A stretch of DNA of 64,000 nt from Coenobita brevimanus (GCA_032717465.1 CM064683.1:38475542-38539541), one strand, 5' to 3'. Shown: positions 1 through 11,649, numbered from the stretch's first letter. Notes: generated by a model not told the origin, from the letters alone. Translations and numbers: made by a program.

Positions 1-240
1 TGTGTGTGTGTGCGCGCTTATTTGGCATGGTGACACACAGATAATGGGCATGAGTGAGGTGGTGAAAAGGGTATATGTGAGGGAGTCTGATGGGAGAAGA
101 AGGGCGTGCAAGGATTTGGAAGTGACTCTGGTGACTGGGAAAGGAAAAGATTATTGGCTAAGGAGAGACACAGACAGCTTAAGTATATATGGAAGAAAAC
201 ACGTCAAGGGTTGCACGATTCTTTGAACTTGAAACCAAAG
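1..240 (+). mobile_element. possible non-LTR retrotransposon C-terminal scrap
   Basis: Reading + gives residues such as SEVVKRVYVRESDGRRR. This resembles the VKRVY..G.RGRP pattern near the C-terminus of some non-LTR reverse-transcriptase ORFs, and the better copies at 3325 and 16379 in this window. The reading is short and truncated by the window edge. The sequence also starts inside a GT run. Weak call based only on motif resemblance. Confidence 0.2.
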
Positions 241-274
241 AAATCAAAGAACTCAAAGAAAGAACTGGCGGTAC

Positions 275-275
<1 letters not shown>

Positions 276-314
<39 letters not shown>

Positions 315-315
315 T
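276..315. repeat. (TTA)n microsatellite
   Basis: About 13 uninterrupted TTA units, followed by a T run. Confidence 0.95.
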
Positions 316-405
316 TTGACACTGGCTTTTTCCTTTTCCTACTTCTAGATCCAACACATCACATTTGTGGCTAGTAATTGTAAGGTTAGGATAATCATGG
401 GGATA

Positions 406-410
<5 letters not shown>

Positions 411-444
<34 letters not shown>
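411..444. repeat. (GA)n microsatellite
   Basis: About 17 perfect GA units. Confidence 0.95.
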
Positions 445-447
<3 letters not shown>

Positions 448-559
448 ATGTGTGGTGATGAAGTGCGCAGTGAGCTGATACAGGAAGGGCTAGACCAAAC
501 AGGAGCCGTGGTCTGCCTCACCTTGAACTATGCAGACCATATCACACCACCAGGGATGC

Positions 560-1310
<751 letters not shown>

Positions 1311-1356
1311 AAGAATTATGGAGTGGTTAGGCCGACATGGATGAGCTAGGATGATT

Positions 1357-1473
<117 letters not shown>

Positions 1474-1575
1474 AATAAATCGAGGAAGTATACATGGTGT
1501 AATTATAAATAGGCTCGGGTAAATTGGACTTGAGGGATATTTACCGTGTGTCAGGTGTGTACGTGTACCTGTTTA

Positions 1576-1696
1576 CCTGTCAGTCAGTTTGTCTATCTGT
1601 CTATCTATGTATCTATCTATTTATCCTTCACCATCCCATTAAGAGCGTAGGGGTCCGGGGCTAGGCTACTTAGTCCCATCATTTAAGGCAAAATTG
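1576..1696 (-). mobile_element. SINE family S, 3'-tail fragment
   Basis: A short CTAT/CTGT run is followed by GAGCGTAGGGGTCCGGGGCT and a GCCTTAAAT-type stretch. These match the tail of the fuller minus-strand copies at 5641 and 13776. The tRNA-like head is absent, so this is truncated. Confidence 0.5.
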
Positions 1697-1700
1697 ACCA

Positions 1701-1888
1701 TACTCCTTTTACACTAACTTGGCCCAGATTTTCGCTCTTTTGCAGTTTCTATCACAAAACAACGGCAGAAAAAGACAGTATGACAGTTCTACATCCTGTC
1801 CACAGCACTTCTTCATGACTAGCATAATATTCTAGCGTTAATCTATTGTTACAACGTTGTTCAAGGTTGAGAGAGGGCAATTTTATAA
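1701..1888 (+). mobile_element. MITE family B copy, right end lost
   Basis: Starts TACTCCTTTTACACTAACTT then GGCCCAGATTTTCG, as in the full copy at 37921. It keeps the internal landmarks (CTACATCC, CACAGCACTTCTTC, GACTAGCAT). It breaks off at GGCAATTTTATAATG where other copies read GGCAATTTTGGGCCAAGTTA. The right terminal repeat is therefore missing. Confidence 0.65.
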
Positions 1889-1925
1889 TGAAGCGCCTTA
1901 ACCCCCTATTCCATCGATCGTACAA

Positions 1926-2160
1926 CTGGTTATATGGTTACCACCCAGCGTAGCAAATGGCTTCCTGACAAACAAGAAACCACTTGGCTCGTCCCTCGGC
2001 GTGATCGCTTAAAAACAGCACTACATCGAGTGAGTAGATGGTGGGGGTCATAATATATACTGTACGTAACAATTTGGCTCGTCCCTCGGTGTGGTCACTT
2101 AAATGCAATGCTACATCGAGTGAGTGGATGGCGGGTGTCATAGTACTGTGCGTAACACTT
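1926..2160 (+). repeat. dispersed repeat W, partly duplicated
   Basis: Begins GGTTATATGGTTACCACCCA and contains CACTACATCGAGTGAGTAGA. The second half (TTGGCTCGTCCCTCGG.., TACATCGAGTGAGTGGATGG) repeats once more at 2073-2145. The same unit recurs at 5863, 14027 and 24172, and inverted at 4628. In three places it abuts SINE family S. Confidence 0.65.
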
Positions 2161-2360
2161 CGGTTCCTATGGTTCACTTTCAATAGAACAAAATCGTCTC
2201 CATTTATTATAAGTGAGATTTTAAAATTGACGTGGCGATAATAAAGTAAAATAATAGAGTTGACGCGACCATGAGAGGGGTTATTTGCGACGCTACAAAG
2301 TAATGTGTAGTCTGTAGTTAGCAAAGGAGGTGCAGTTCATTAGGTCGGGGCAACTTGGTC

Positions 2361-2541
2361 TTTATTCTCATAGGTTAAAGAAGCTTCCCAACACCTCTTA
2401 CTTAGCGATTTATTTTCGGATATGCCTGGTGTAATATCCCTCTGCAGGTTATGAAACACAGGTGAGGACTGTAAGGTGTAACAGGCAAACTGAATCGCTC
2501 AAGAGAAGGTGTTAGGGGCTTCCGTACGCGACAAGAAGGAC
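2361..2541. mobile_element. MITE family A copy
   Basis: The left end reads TATTCTCATAGGTTAAAGAA and CTTAGCGATTTATTTT. The right end has GGTGTTAGGGGCTTCC and ACAAGAAGG, the inverted counterpart with several substitutions. Diverged relative to the copies at 14692 and 38186. Confidence 0.6.
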
Positions 2542-2556
2542 TTTAATTACCCAGGC

Positions 2557-2752
2557 CCTTATTCTCGTTTAGCACCTCTTCCTCAGCGATTTATTTTTGA
2601 GTCCGGCTGGTTAATAATATCATTTTTTTTTTAATCTTACCTTTGCTGAGTATGGCGATATGAGAATGATTTAGGCAACACAAAAAATGATAGTATTAAT
2701 AAAGGAGCAAAATAAACTGCTTAGGAAAAGGTGTTACGGATCTTAGTGGCGT
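2557..2752. mobile_element. MITE family A copy
   Basis: Left end TTATTCTCG..AGCACCTCTTCCTCAGCGATTTATTTTT. The core GAGTATGGCGATATGAGAATG is shared with other copies. Right end AATAAACTGCTTAGGAAAAG then GTGTTACGG. It lies 15 bp after the preceding copy, so two elements sit side by side. Confidence 0.6.
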
Positions 2753-2794
2753 AGTGCCTAGAACGTGCCAGCCGAGGTAAGTACACGAGTTAAA

Positions 2795-2880
2795 TCCCGG
2801 TTAAATCCCCGTTGAATCGCCGTTAAATCCCCGTTAAATCGCCGTTATATCCCCGTTAAATCGCCGTTAAATCCCCGAGA
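2795..2880. repeat. 11-bp minisatellite, unit CCCGTTAAATC
   Basis: About 8 units of GTTAAATCCCC alternating with GTTAAATCGCC, which gives a 22-bp higher-order period. Confidence 0.8.
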
Positions 2881-3034
2881 TGTAGCTTTAAATTTCCCTC
2901 TCTTTAGGCTGTTCATCTACCCTTAAATCTACTGGCCTACTGCAGCCTAGCCTCGTCCCCCTACGCCTCGAGGGGTTACTGCAGAATGGGGTGTTACTGT
3001 TACTTGTGCTTGAGGTGTAATGTGTTCCTGTGAA

Positions 3035-3038
<4 letters not shown>

Positions 3039-3098
<60 letters not shown>

Positions 3099-3124
3099 TG
3101 AAAACATACATTTGGGTGTGGACT

Positions 3125-3165
<41 letters not shown>
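3039..3165. repeat. two (GT)n tracts
   Basis: (TG)n at 3039-3094 and 3127-3165, separated by a 32-bp spacer that includes GAAAGTGAAAACATACATTT. Confidence 0.95.
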
Positions 3166-3166
<1 letters not shown>

Positions 3167-3324
3167 AGGTGAAAACAGAGGGTGTGGCTAGGACGCTCAT
3201 TCACAAACAAACTTACGCTCATTTTCCTGTCGTAAGTAAAGACCTTATTTTCGGAACTTAGAGCCCGAAGGTGTGGACAAACCTCCATCTTTCCTTTTTC
3301 CTACTTTTTTGTTTTTTTACTTTA

Positions 3325-3590
3325 ATCTGGCCATGTGAAGAGAATGGAGAATGAGAGACTGACTACGAGAGCGTATGTGAGTGAGGTGAAAGGGGGAAGG
3401 GGGAGACCGAGGATGAGATGAAGGGATGAGTTGGTGAAGTGTATGAGCGAAGTGGGTGTAGGCTGGGGAAAGGGCAGCTTAATGGCGGAGGACAGACTGA
3501 CAGGGAGGCGATTTGTTTGTGGCCACCTCTTCCGGGATTCAGATGTCTGACTATAGATAGATATAGATAGACAGATAGTGATAGATAAAT
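3325..3590 (+). mobile_element. non-LTR retrotransposon 3' fragment (family Z)
   Basis: The + frame reads GHVKRMENERL and then, after degenerate codons, YVSEVKGGRGRPRMR, ending in CGHLFRDSDV. The ENERL..R.Y.SEV.GG.GRPRM pattern matches the copy at 16379. It resembles the basic C-terminal tail after the reverse-transcriptase domain of several non-LTR elements. It is followed by a TAGATAGA-type simple-repeat tail, the usual kind of LINE 3' end. Stops and frameshifts mark it as a dead fragment. Confidence 0.5.
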
Positions 3591-3639
3591 AGATGAAATT
3601 TCTGAACGACATGAGTATGATAGAAAATGCCTGGCCTTT

Positions 3640-3730
3640 CTACATGGTTGCTGACCGCACTGTGTAATGTGGGATGCAGGCTAATCACATCTAACAATTA
3701 CTGGAGTTCCATAAATGACCTTTAATAGAA
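3640..3730 (+). repeat. dispersed repeat G
   Basis: GTGGGATGCAGGCTAATCAC followed by GTTCCATAAATGACCTTTAA recurs with small changes at 7871-7951. The GGATGCA motif also recurs near 54830. Class unknown. Confidence 0.45.
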
Positions 3731-3794
3731 ATGTTACCTTACACCTTCAATTACTCAATTCTGATGAAATAAAAGCATGCGGGAGCCGAATGTT

Positions 3795-4065
3795 AATCTC
3801 CCACCAGAATACGCTGTTGGCCAATTCCAAGATTTAGGCCATATCTTGATACCCTGAAGGCTTCATGTTGATAGCTCAACCCGTTCATGAGATATAAGGG
3901 TGCTAAAGGTGGGCAATACAAACTAGTTGACCTTTGGCAGCCATTTTGGTGGCCTTGACCTTGACCCCGAGTGCCCATTTTCGAACTAGGCCAAGATTTT
4001 TGTCATAGCTTAATACTCAGAAGGTTTCGTGTTGATGGCTCAAACCGTTCATGAGATATAGTGGG

Positions 4066-4126
<61 letters not shown>

Positions 4127-4160
4127 GCAGGCAAAAACACTATCGCTCCGCCTTCTAAAG
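3795..4160 (-). repeat. dispersed element R with attached (CA)n microsatellite
   Basis: Read on the minus strand: GGCGGAGCGATA, TGCCTGCCTCTG, then (TG)n (4068-4122), then TATATCTCATGAACGG twice about 165 bp apart with AAGGTCAAGG between. The element at 62110-62830 has the same order in the opposite orientation. The sequence suggests a repeat that spreads together with its microsatellite, as mini-me/cvA-type elements do. Confidence 0.6.
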
Positions 4161-4189
4161 ACGGGCAACAATAATCATCTACGGCCCTA

Positions 4190-4541
<352 letters not shown>

Positions 4542-4627
4542 CCCTCTCTTGATGCAGTGATGCCTCCATGTAACTCTACACTGAGTGACAAGCCTAATGG
4601 TTTCCTGCAACTCAGGAAATAATTTAC

Positions 4628-4815
4628 TCCGCTGGGTGGTAACCATATAACCAAATGACGCCCCGGTGGTCTAGTGGGTTACGGCGCTTCAACCGGGTGG
4701 GATGTGTAAGGGTTTGCATGGACGAATAACGGGGACTTATTGCTTACATATTGCTACTCAGGGGCGAGTGAGGCTGGTTACTCTCACATTAATGTCGGGA
4801 ATGAGTGACTTAGCC
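4628..4815 (+). mobile_element. SINE family S, plus copy, with inverted W fragment
   Basis: CGCTGGGTGGTAACCATATA (inverted W) leads into GACGCCCCGGTGGTCTAGTG, which looks like the tRNA 5' region including an A-box-like TGGTCTAGTGG. A degenerate B-box-like GGGTTTGCATGGACGAA follows about 40 bp later. The body ends GTGAGGCTGGTTACTCTCAC. Family identity comes from the complementary copies at 5641 and 13776. Confidence 0.55.
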
Positions 4816-4849
4816 CTGGACTTGTACGCTCTTGATTAGAAGGATTAGA

Positions 4850-5100
4850 AGATGGATGGAAGGATGGATGGATGGATGGATGGATGGATGAATGGATAGA
4901 TGGAAGGATGGATGGATAGATGGAAGGGTGAATGGATGGATGGATGGAAGGATGGATGGATGGAAGGATGGATGGATGGATGGGTGGATGGATGGATAGA
5001 TGGAAGGATGGATGGCTGGATAGATGGATGGACAAATGGATGGAGAGATGGATAGACAGATGTACAGATGGATGAAGGGATGGAGGGATAGACAGAATAT
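4850..5100. repeat. (GGAT)n / (GATGGAAG)n tract
   Basis: About 250 bp of imperfect GGAT tetranucleotides with GGAAG variants. It accounts for the Ser/Ile/His/Pro-rich open frames on the minus strand. Confidence 0.9.
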
Positions 5101-5212
5101 GGAGGAATGGATAGTATTTTCTCTCATTAGTTCTTCCTAACAAAACAGAGTCACAAGAGAGGAAATACGGCGAGTTATTCCGTGCCTCAAGCAATGTGTT
5201 TGGGAAGCCTAT

Positions 5213-5320
5213 AATCTCCCGGGTAAAACGAAGCCTTCCAAACACCTCCTCTTTCCCAGTTTATCTCTGCAACACGTAAATATTCCCAAACACCTTTTCC
5301 TCACCAGTTTATTTCTTTAT
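5213..5320. mobile_element. MITE family A, degenerate left end (duplicated)
   Basis: TCTCCCGGGTAAAACGAAGC then CAAACACCTCCTCTTTCCCA, repeated as CAAACACCTTTTCCTCACCA about 60 bp on. Both resemble the family A left terminus. The right end was not found. Confidence 0.4.
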
Positions 5321-5329
5321 ATTGCTCGT

Positions 5330-5635
5330 GAATATTCTCTTTCGTGTTATTGATGCCACAGTTTGAGTATAATAGACATAAAATGAAGATCGTGCCCTAT
5401 GAAGGAAGAAAAATTAATACGGAAGTGGTGCAGGAAGCCTCCAAAGACCACGGGTACTTGGGTGTGGTTCAGGGGTGTGTTTATCAAGGATGTTAAGCAG
5501 TTTTCGTGGCACACAAACATCCATGGGTAAGTAAGTCCCCATGGCGCTTATTTGTTACCCCCCCCCCTCTCTCTCTCTCTCTCTACTGAAGTTGTTCCAG
5601 CCATAAGTGTTAATGCAAACTATAATAATAATAAT
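5330..5635. other. unique sequence with short C and CT run
   Basis: No gene seen. CCCCCCCCC then (CT)n at 5559-5584 and a short ATA run near 5620. Confidence 0.4.
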
Positions 5636-5640
5636 ATTCA

Positions 5641-5856
5641 TCCATCCATCATCCAATCCTATGCCGCCCCATGAGAAGCGTAGGAGCCCGGGGCTAGGCA
5701 AGTTGGTCCTGACATTTAAGATGAGAGTGACCAGCCTCACTCATCCCTCAGTGGCATTACGTGAGCAATAAATACCAACCATCTCTTGGATATAAACCTT
5801 CACAGGCTCAATCTGACTGGAGCTCCTTAATTAACCACTAAACCACCAGGCGCCAT
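5641..5856 (-). mobile_element. SINE family S, near-complete minus copy
   Basis: On the minus strand it begins GGCGCCTGGTGGTTTAGTGG, resembling a tRNA acceptor/A-box region. A degenerate B-box-like GAAGGTTTATATCCAAGAG follows. The body is TTGGTATTTATTGCTCACGT .. GTGAGGCTGGTCACTCTCAT, and the end is CCCGGGCTCCTACGCTTCTC. Length is about 215 bp. The copy at 13776 shares all landmarks. The pol III head is inferred from box-like motifs. Confidence 0.6.
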
Positions 5857-5862
5857 AATTTG

Positions 5863-6142
5863 GTTATATGGTTACCACCCAGCGTAGTAAATGGTTTCCT
5901 GGTGTACAGGAAACCATTTGGCTTGTCATTCAGTGTAGAGTCACCCATAGGCAGAGGGAAGAGAAAGAAAGAAAGAAAGAAAGAAAGACAGAGGAGGGAG
6001 TGAAAAGTCACCCGTAGGCAAAAGAAAGAGGAAAGAATGAAGGAAAGAAAGAGAGAAGAGGAAGGATAGACGAGAGGAAAAGGCAGACACCCAAAGCAGC
6101 ACTACCTCGAGTGAGTGGATGGTGAGCGCCCTCACCTAACGC
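5863..6142 (+). repeat. dispersed repeat W with purine insertion
   Basis: GGTTATATGGTTACCACCCA, then inverted GGTTTCCTG..CAGGAAACC, then AGTCACCC. The closing GCACTACCTCGAGTGAGTGG is displaced by about 145 bp of GAAA/GAAG-rich sequence (5950-6085). The copy at 14027 lacks this insert. Confidence 0.6.
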
Positions 6143-6144
6143 AT

Positions 6145-6178
6145 AATAAAAATAATAATAATAATAATAATAATAATA

Positions 6179-6216
<38 letters not shown>

Positions 6217-6255
6217 AATATAATAATAATAATAAAACAATAATAATAATAATAA
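6145..6255. repeat. (TAA)n and (GAT)n microsatellites
   Basis: TAA runs flank about 12 units of GAT at 6180-6216. A further AAT run extends to 6255. Confidence 0.93.
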
Positions 6256-6590
6256 GCATGAGAGAATATTAATTCCCTCAACACGTGAGGCATTTTCCAA
6301 GCTGAATAAAATCGTCTGGCATCACCGCGAACAACTGAAGGAAATGTGTCGTCACACCAAAAGGATAAATGGAGGTTGCTAGTAATCTTTTTCACCACGG
6401 GAGGTCTGGCACAAGGTAAGTACAATCGTCTGGTGACAGCAAAAAGACAGCATCATCGACGTGAAAGAGCTAAGGTGTAAAATGCACAATATCTCTCCAT
6501 TCAGGCATATAAAATCAAAGAAGAAATAAATGCAATGAGGGATCTAAACGAACGAATCCTAAAATTATTATATCATTACTCTGCACAGTG
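6256..6590. other. unique sequence with one short AATCGTCTGG motif
   Basis: Contains GCTGAATAAAATCGTCTGGC at 6299, a motif recurring at about 29870, 31035, 32705 and 37860. No gene seen. Confidence 0.35.
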
Positions 6591-7725
6591 GTAAGTTGGT
6601 TCCTGGTGAGATCCTTCCCGTAGCTCAATGGCAGAATAAGATATTGCAGCTCTTAATATCCTGGCACAGCGGGAGGGGCATGGGGTGTGCTGCCCTGCGC
6701 TGCGGCTTCCGGCTCAGGATTAGTAGACAAGGCCGTATCTCTGTGTCAGGATTCTCCACCGTTGCCTGGAGTTCATACAGTGGCCGAGATGTATCGTTAG
6801 ATGTCCTCTCACACAGCTGGGTAGCCGCGGGGCGCCTCCAGTACAGTGTTGGGTGTGGCGATGATGAACGAGGCCATTATTCTGCGTCACTTGAAGGTAT
6901 GAGGGGTCGTGGCTGGTGCCTCTAAGCCTTGCTGCGGAGAGGACGCATCACGGAATTCCCATGATACAGGAGGGTGGCTAGGGGGCGTCTGCAAGCCAGT
7001 CGGTAGGTCGATGACTAAATCTGATACAAGCTGTGTACCTCCTGATGAAGGCAGGTGCCACTGCAGGTGCCTTGCATACTTCCAGGATGTCTTATATTAG
7101 GAGCTGTGTCCTAATACGGGAGCACACCCACTCAGGTTCAGCATCAGCGTCCTGTGTGTGTGTGTGTGTGTCCACTTATCCCAGTATGGCAGCAAGGCTG
7201 CTATCATGCTGAGAAGGATGCGAGAGATGCTGGTGAATGCATCAGATGCTTGTTGTGCAGATAGTATGGCTGCAACAAGTGAAAGGTCAAGATCGGAACA
7301 GCATTTTGCAGGGCCTCCGTCAGGAAACGGGGAAGCCTCTGGGAGTGGCGCTGTCTGTCAACATGACGTGTGACAAGGTTGACAGAGTTTTAGGAGCGCA
7401 GGTTCCCTTCTGCAGGGTCACCATTAGAAAGAGAAGTTGACAAGGCATTCTTTGTTTCGGTGCTTTATATCAAGAATTCCCAACGGAGTTTCTTCAACCC
7501 TCTTTGAAAGAGCCAGGAGGGGCTGCCCATGTTCTGGCAAGAGGTATAGTGTCAAATGACTGACAGGTCGTGCAGGTAGCAGACGATACAATTGGTTCTG
7601 ATTCTTCCTGCTACAGAGACGCCTTTTTAGACGTGGGACCGTTTCTTGAAATGACCCAGTCTGTGAATCACTCCCTGAGGTCTATCAGAAACAACGTTCT
7701 TCACTTCCATAGACTTTAGCGACAC
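6590..7725. other. repeat-poor block, no recognisable gene
   Basis: This is one of the least repetitive stretches, interrupted only by a short (GT)n at 7153-7171. Open frames of 109 codons (6596-6925) and 60-70 codons (6909-7100, 7158-7440) exist on +. None shows a familiar domain, signal peptide or consistent splice sites, and they lie in different frames. It could hold a decayed gene or an untranslated exon. Confidence 0.3.
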
Positions 7726-7729
7726 CTCG

Positions 7730-7782
7730 TATAAATCGGTAAAGAAGAGGTGTTAGGAAGTATCATTACACGACGAAAATAC
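7730..7782. mobile_element. MITE family A right-end fragment
   Basis: AAATCGGTAAAGAAGAGGTG then TTAGGAAG and ACGACGAAAATAC match the family A right terminus. No left end is present. Confidence 0.5.
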
Positions 7783-7870
7783 AAGGCAGGGAGTCTTGAG
7801 TCAGCGCGCCATAACCAACCACAACATCTGAAGCAGGTGTTTATGTCAGAACGTAACAAATCTTTCTATA

Positions 7871-7951
7871 TCGTTTTTCAAGTCACTCTGTAAGGTGGGA
7901 TGCAGGCTAACCTCATCTACTGCGAGTGTTCCATAAATGATCTTCAAAAAC
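7871..7951 (+). repeat. dispersed repeat G
   Basis: GTGGGATGCAGGCTAACCTC and GTTCCATAAATGATC match the copy at 3640. Confidence 0.45.
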
Positions 7952-8089
7952 TAGAGGCCTGTTGTCATCAAGAACTAAGATTTAATGACGCGGCACACGG
8001 ATGACACGCAGCGAAGTGGCCTGGCTGTCTTATATAGAACCAATGCACATTTATTGCCGCCCTTCCGGTATTAGGTAGGGTTTCTGATT

Positions 8090-8155
8090 CGGTCTATCTG
8101 TCTGTCTCTTTGTCTGTCTGCATGTCTGCTTGTCTATCTGTCTGTTCTAGCTCAA
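8090..8155. repeat. (TCTG)n run
   Basis: Imperfect TCTG/TCTT tetranucleotides over about 65 bp. Confidence 0.8.
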
Positions 8156-8261
8156 GTTTATAAAGCTTTGACCCACTCCCATCGCCACTGCCATATCTAG
8201 GTCAAGTTCAGATAAGGAGGTCATGGGTCAAAGATATAAACCATTGGAGTAAAAATAATTC

Positions 8262-8412
8262 CATCCAAAGTGGGTAGTTGCCTCCTTACCTGGGGACTTA
8301 AAGGAGACAGGGACTTGAGGGGCGTTTGTGTAACTGAACGGCAGAGGTATATGGGTGCCACCGTGTGAAGGCGCCACTCTCCAGCACCATCTCTAGCTGT
8401 GGAGTGGTTAAT
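8262..8412 (-). repeat. dispersed repeat F
   Basis: The minus strand carries GGCGCCTTCACACGGTGGCA then CCCATATA and CAAACGCCCCTCAAGTCCC. This parallels the plus copies at 19806, 34920 and 53299. Confidence 0.45.
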
Positions 8413-8419
8413 TAAGGCC

Positions 8420-10055
8420 TTATCTGGCCGCTCCTGTTCCAAAAATCTCCCTAAATTAAAATTGCAAGAATCAAACAGAATGTAAGTAATTGAACTGAAG
8501 GGTTTCTAAATCAAGCTCGAAGAGGAAGGCCACAGTTAAAGAACAAGGTCATGAGAGTGAGAAGAATGCCACCTCAAGACGGTGGTTGACTCTGGGATTT
8601 TGCTAAGAATTTAATCGTGGCTTGAAGTACCGCCTCGGGTAAAAATATAACTTTTTTTTTTCGTCGAACGGTCATGAAACTCCAACGTATTATTTTGGAA
8701 AGCGTCTTCATCTCCCAATATCACATCACTGGATTACGTAAACCATCGCTCACTGCCCCGCTATTTATCGTAATTTAGTGTATCGATATTTATGTCCGCG
8801 ACTGTACTTGATGTGGAGGTTAAGACTGGGGAGTTGGTTCAGGGACAAATTTTATGATGAGGGTGAAAGGGGTGGCAAGGACGTTAAAGGTGAGCGATAT
8901 ATTACCCATTAAACTTTAACTGCAATTAATTTATGGCCGATTTCCCCGTCACAAACTTAAATTTTCAACCTTATGATGGCTCTGTATTTTCCTTAACGCT
9001 GAAATTTGAAGGCCTGAATTAAAATAGAACTGAGGTGTAGTTCATTTTTGCTGGAAACTTTGATGATAGGTGTTCCTGTTTTTTGTGAATTCGCTTTTCT
9101 GTTTGTGGATCCCTACACAGACAATTTATAATCGAGATGGTACTGGAATGATGATGATGATGATGATGATACTAGAGACTGAGTTAGAAGTGATGTTGAC
9201 TGGTTTGTTTATTTACTTATTAACTTTATTTTGTGTTCCTGCGACTTGTACATGACCCTCTTCAGCTTCGGAGACACTTTTCACATTGGTCAGACACATC
9301 GCACACTAATCTCCCCAGTACTCGAAAGCTGCCTTAAGCCTAATCATCAGGCAGCAGTAAGATTAAGGCTAAAAAGTATCTAATCGGGCGGACGGGCTTA
9401 ATGAGGGATTTATGGATGAATATAGAAGGGAAGGCAAATATTCTCAATCATTATATATTTTTTGGCTGCATTCCAATTTAACAGTCGGTATAAATGCAAT
9501 TACTCGGGAAAGATATTGTTTAAAGCCAGTCAGGGATGGTGCATAATACAGATGAATCCAAGAAAGCGAACAGAGTTTTGTAAACACTCTGGCAAGGTCA
9601 GTGTAAGCTAAAATCAATGACTTCAAAAGGGTAGACAAACAGAAGAGAGAAATCGTGAATCCTCAAAGGCCCCTTTTCTCGTCAACTCAGGAGGCTTCCT
9701 AAAACCTTCTCACTGCCACTGAATTGTCTGATGCAAACCCCACTAGTTGAAACCATCCCCTGCGCTGCCCTGCGGTAAAAAACAGAAAAAAATTTGCAAC
9801 GGTAAACATTAAGAGTTCCATCACAATTTTCATTATGTGATCCAATACCTAAAAATGCATGATTTAAAAGTTATATTGAAATTTTTTATCAGAAATTTGG
9901 GAAATGCTGAAACTTTAGCTCCGCTACGCGACCCCTTAATAAATTTATATTTTTATAAAAATTTGTCATGTTACATCAAGTGTTCATTAAAACAAAATGA
10001 GAGACTGGGAGACTCAACTTTCAAACTTTCATTTTTTAAGAACCACCCTAAAATA
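8420..10055. other. AT-rich unique sequence without recognisable gene
   Basis: About 1.6 kb free of long microsatellites apart from a seven-unit ATG run near 9150. Open frames of 61-64 codons (9070-9255 +, 9444-9638 -) show no recognised motif. No promoter or exon could be supported. Confidence 0.35.
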
Positions 10056-10056
10056 T

Positions 10057-10058
<2 letters not shown>

Positions 10059-10133
<75 letters not shown>

Positions 10134-10150
10134 TATATATATATATACCG
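10059..10150. repeat. (CA)n with (TA)n tail
   Basis: About 35 CA units followed by a short TATA run. Confidence 0.95.
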
Positions 10151-10262
10151 GTATATTATTTAGGTTAACAATAGACTCTCTAGTCAGTTGAAAGTCAGTT
10201 GAAAGAAACTCTTGCCATCAAAGTAGCCTGAAACTCACCTCCAATAATTCCTTCTCTGTTGC

Positions 10263-10263
10263 A

Positions 10264-10297
<34 letters not shown>
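10263..10297. repeat. (CT)n microsatellite
   Basis: About 17 CT units. Confidence 0.95.
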
Positions 10298-10299
<2 letters not shown>

Positions 10300-10300
<1 letters not shown>

Positions 10301-10700
10301 AGTCTCTGTATGTGTGCGTGTTTGACGATAATTCAACACACATTTGCTCACCTGACAGAAATGTAATATAGGGTTAATGAGCTGCCGGACACGACCAGCC
10401 ATGGAATTAAAAGCCGATAAATTCAAAAGAAACTTGACTGGGACTGACAGGCGAGGTGAGCTGTCTTGTCGTTTACCCCATTCATGCTGGGAATAACTCT
10501 AGTCCTCTTGCAGCTGACGCCAAACGATGATATTCAACCATAAGTGAGAAATAAAAGCCTGAGAGAGCAAACAGGCCCAGAAATAATAGCGAGAAAACTA
10601 AAGCGAAATTGATATGAGGGTGAGAGGTGAGACAGGCTGTCTGGCGGCTGATATTGGCTGAAAGATTGAAGGCAGGTGAAAAGAGGTCAGTTATCAGATG
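10300..10700. other. unique sequence, nothing recognised
   Basis: No gene or repeat copy was identified. Confidence 0.35.
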
Positions 10701-10702
10701 TG

Positions 10703-10828
10703 AAGAGGAGGAGGAGGAGGAGGAGGAGGAGGAGAAGTTGATGATGATGATGATGAAGAGGAAGAAGAAGAAGAAGAAGAAGAAGAGGAGGAGGAGGAGG
10801 AGGAGGAGGAAGAAGAAGAGGGAAACAG
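10703..10828. repeat. (GGA)n/(GAT)n/(GAA)n compound tract
   Basis: GAG/GGA units, then GAT, then GAA, then GGA again, all purine-rich on +. Glu/Lys/Arg open frames here are artefacts. Confidence 0.93.
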
Positions 10829-10892
10829 GGTCTGGTGGTGGTGGAGGGAAGGAAGGCAGGTGATAAGGAAAGCAGGCCACTCACCATAACAT

Positions 10893-10962
10893 TCATTCAT
10901 TCATTCATTGCCAGACGCCATGAATCCCAAACGGGGTGGCCAAGGGCTTAGAGTTAATTGTT
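10893..10962 (+). repeat. dispersed repeat H
   Basis: An (ATTC)n run, then TTGCCAGACGCCATGAATCC and GGGGTGGCC..GAGTTAATTGT. The same order recurs at 24041-24110. Confidence 0.45.
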
Positions 10963-11235
10963 CACCATAACACCTTACATCAATTCCTACTTCCTTGTGT
11001 ACAGTCGCCGTCAAAAGTTCTACCCCCTTCCTGCTTTCCCCTCCACGGGCTATGACAGTGTGGTGAGGCCTTAACAACCGACCCTGATTGATTTATTTAG
11101 CCTCAGATCAGTGTCATAATCGTTTATTTCTGATTCCGCTCCGTTACTCTATTATTGTGTGTTATTCATGTAATCTATATCAAAACTGAAATGATATAAG
11201 ATGCAAAAAAAGAGGGGATATTGATGGGTCGTTTT

Positions 11236-11291
11236 GAAAATAAGTCGCTAAGGAAAAGGTGCTAGGGAGCCTCCTCACCCGACGAGAATAC
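11236..11291. mobile_element. MITE family A right-end fragment
   Basis: AAATAAGTCGCTAAGGAAAA, GGTGCTAGGGAGCCTCC and CCCGACGAGAATAC. This is a well-preserved right terminus without a matching left end. Confidence 0.55.
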
Positions 11292-11301
11292 GATGCCAGG
11301 T

Positions 11302-11302
<1 letters not shown>

Positions 11303-11366
<64 letters not shown>
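11303..11366. repeat. (CA)n microsatellite
   Basis: About 32 CA units. Confidence 0.96.
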
Positions 11367-11370
<4 letters not shown>

Positions 11371-11649
11371 GGGTAAAAACATAACCTCCACCTACACTAA
11401 ACACCGTAATTTCCTTATTTTTCTATATCACGGTTGAACAATGAACACACAGAACAAGAACACCTTCCCTCTATAACACATCTTGAACATAATCTTAACA
11501 GGTATTTTCTAAGACGTTAATTAGAGGGTAAAGACACACCGAATATATCTATCATGTATTTTTAAGTGTAATAATCCCATTCGTGTTTTCGTAACGTGGT
11601 ACACTTACAGATTTGGTGAGATGATGACCGTAATTATTTGCTGTACTCC

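Noticed and set aside
6596..7440. multi-exon gene in the repeat-poor block
   Set aside because: Open frames are short, in different frames, and lack convincing splice pairs or motifs on either strand.
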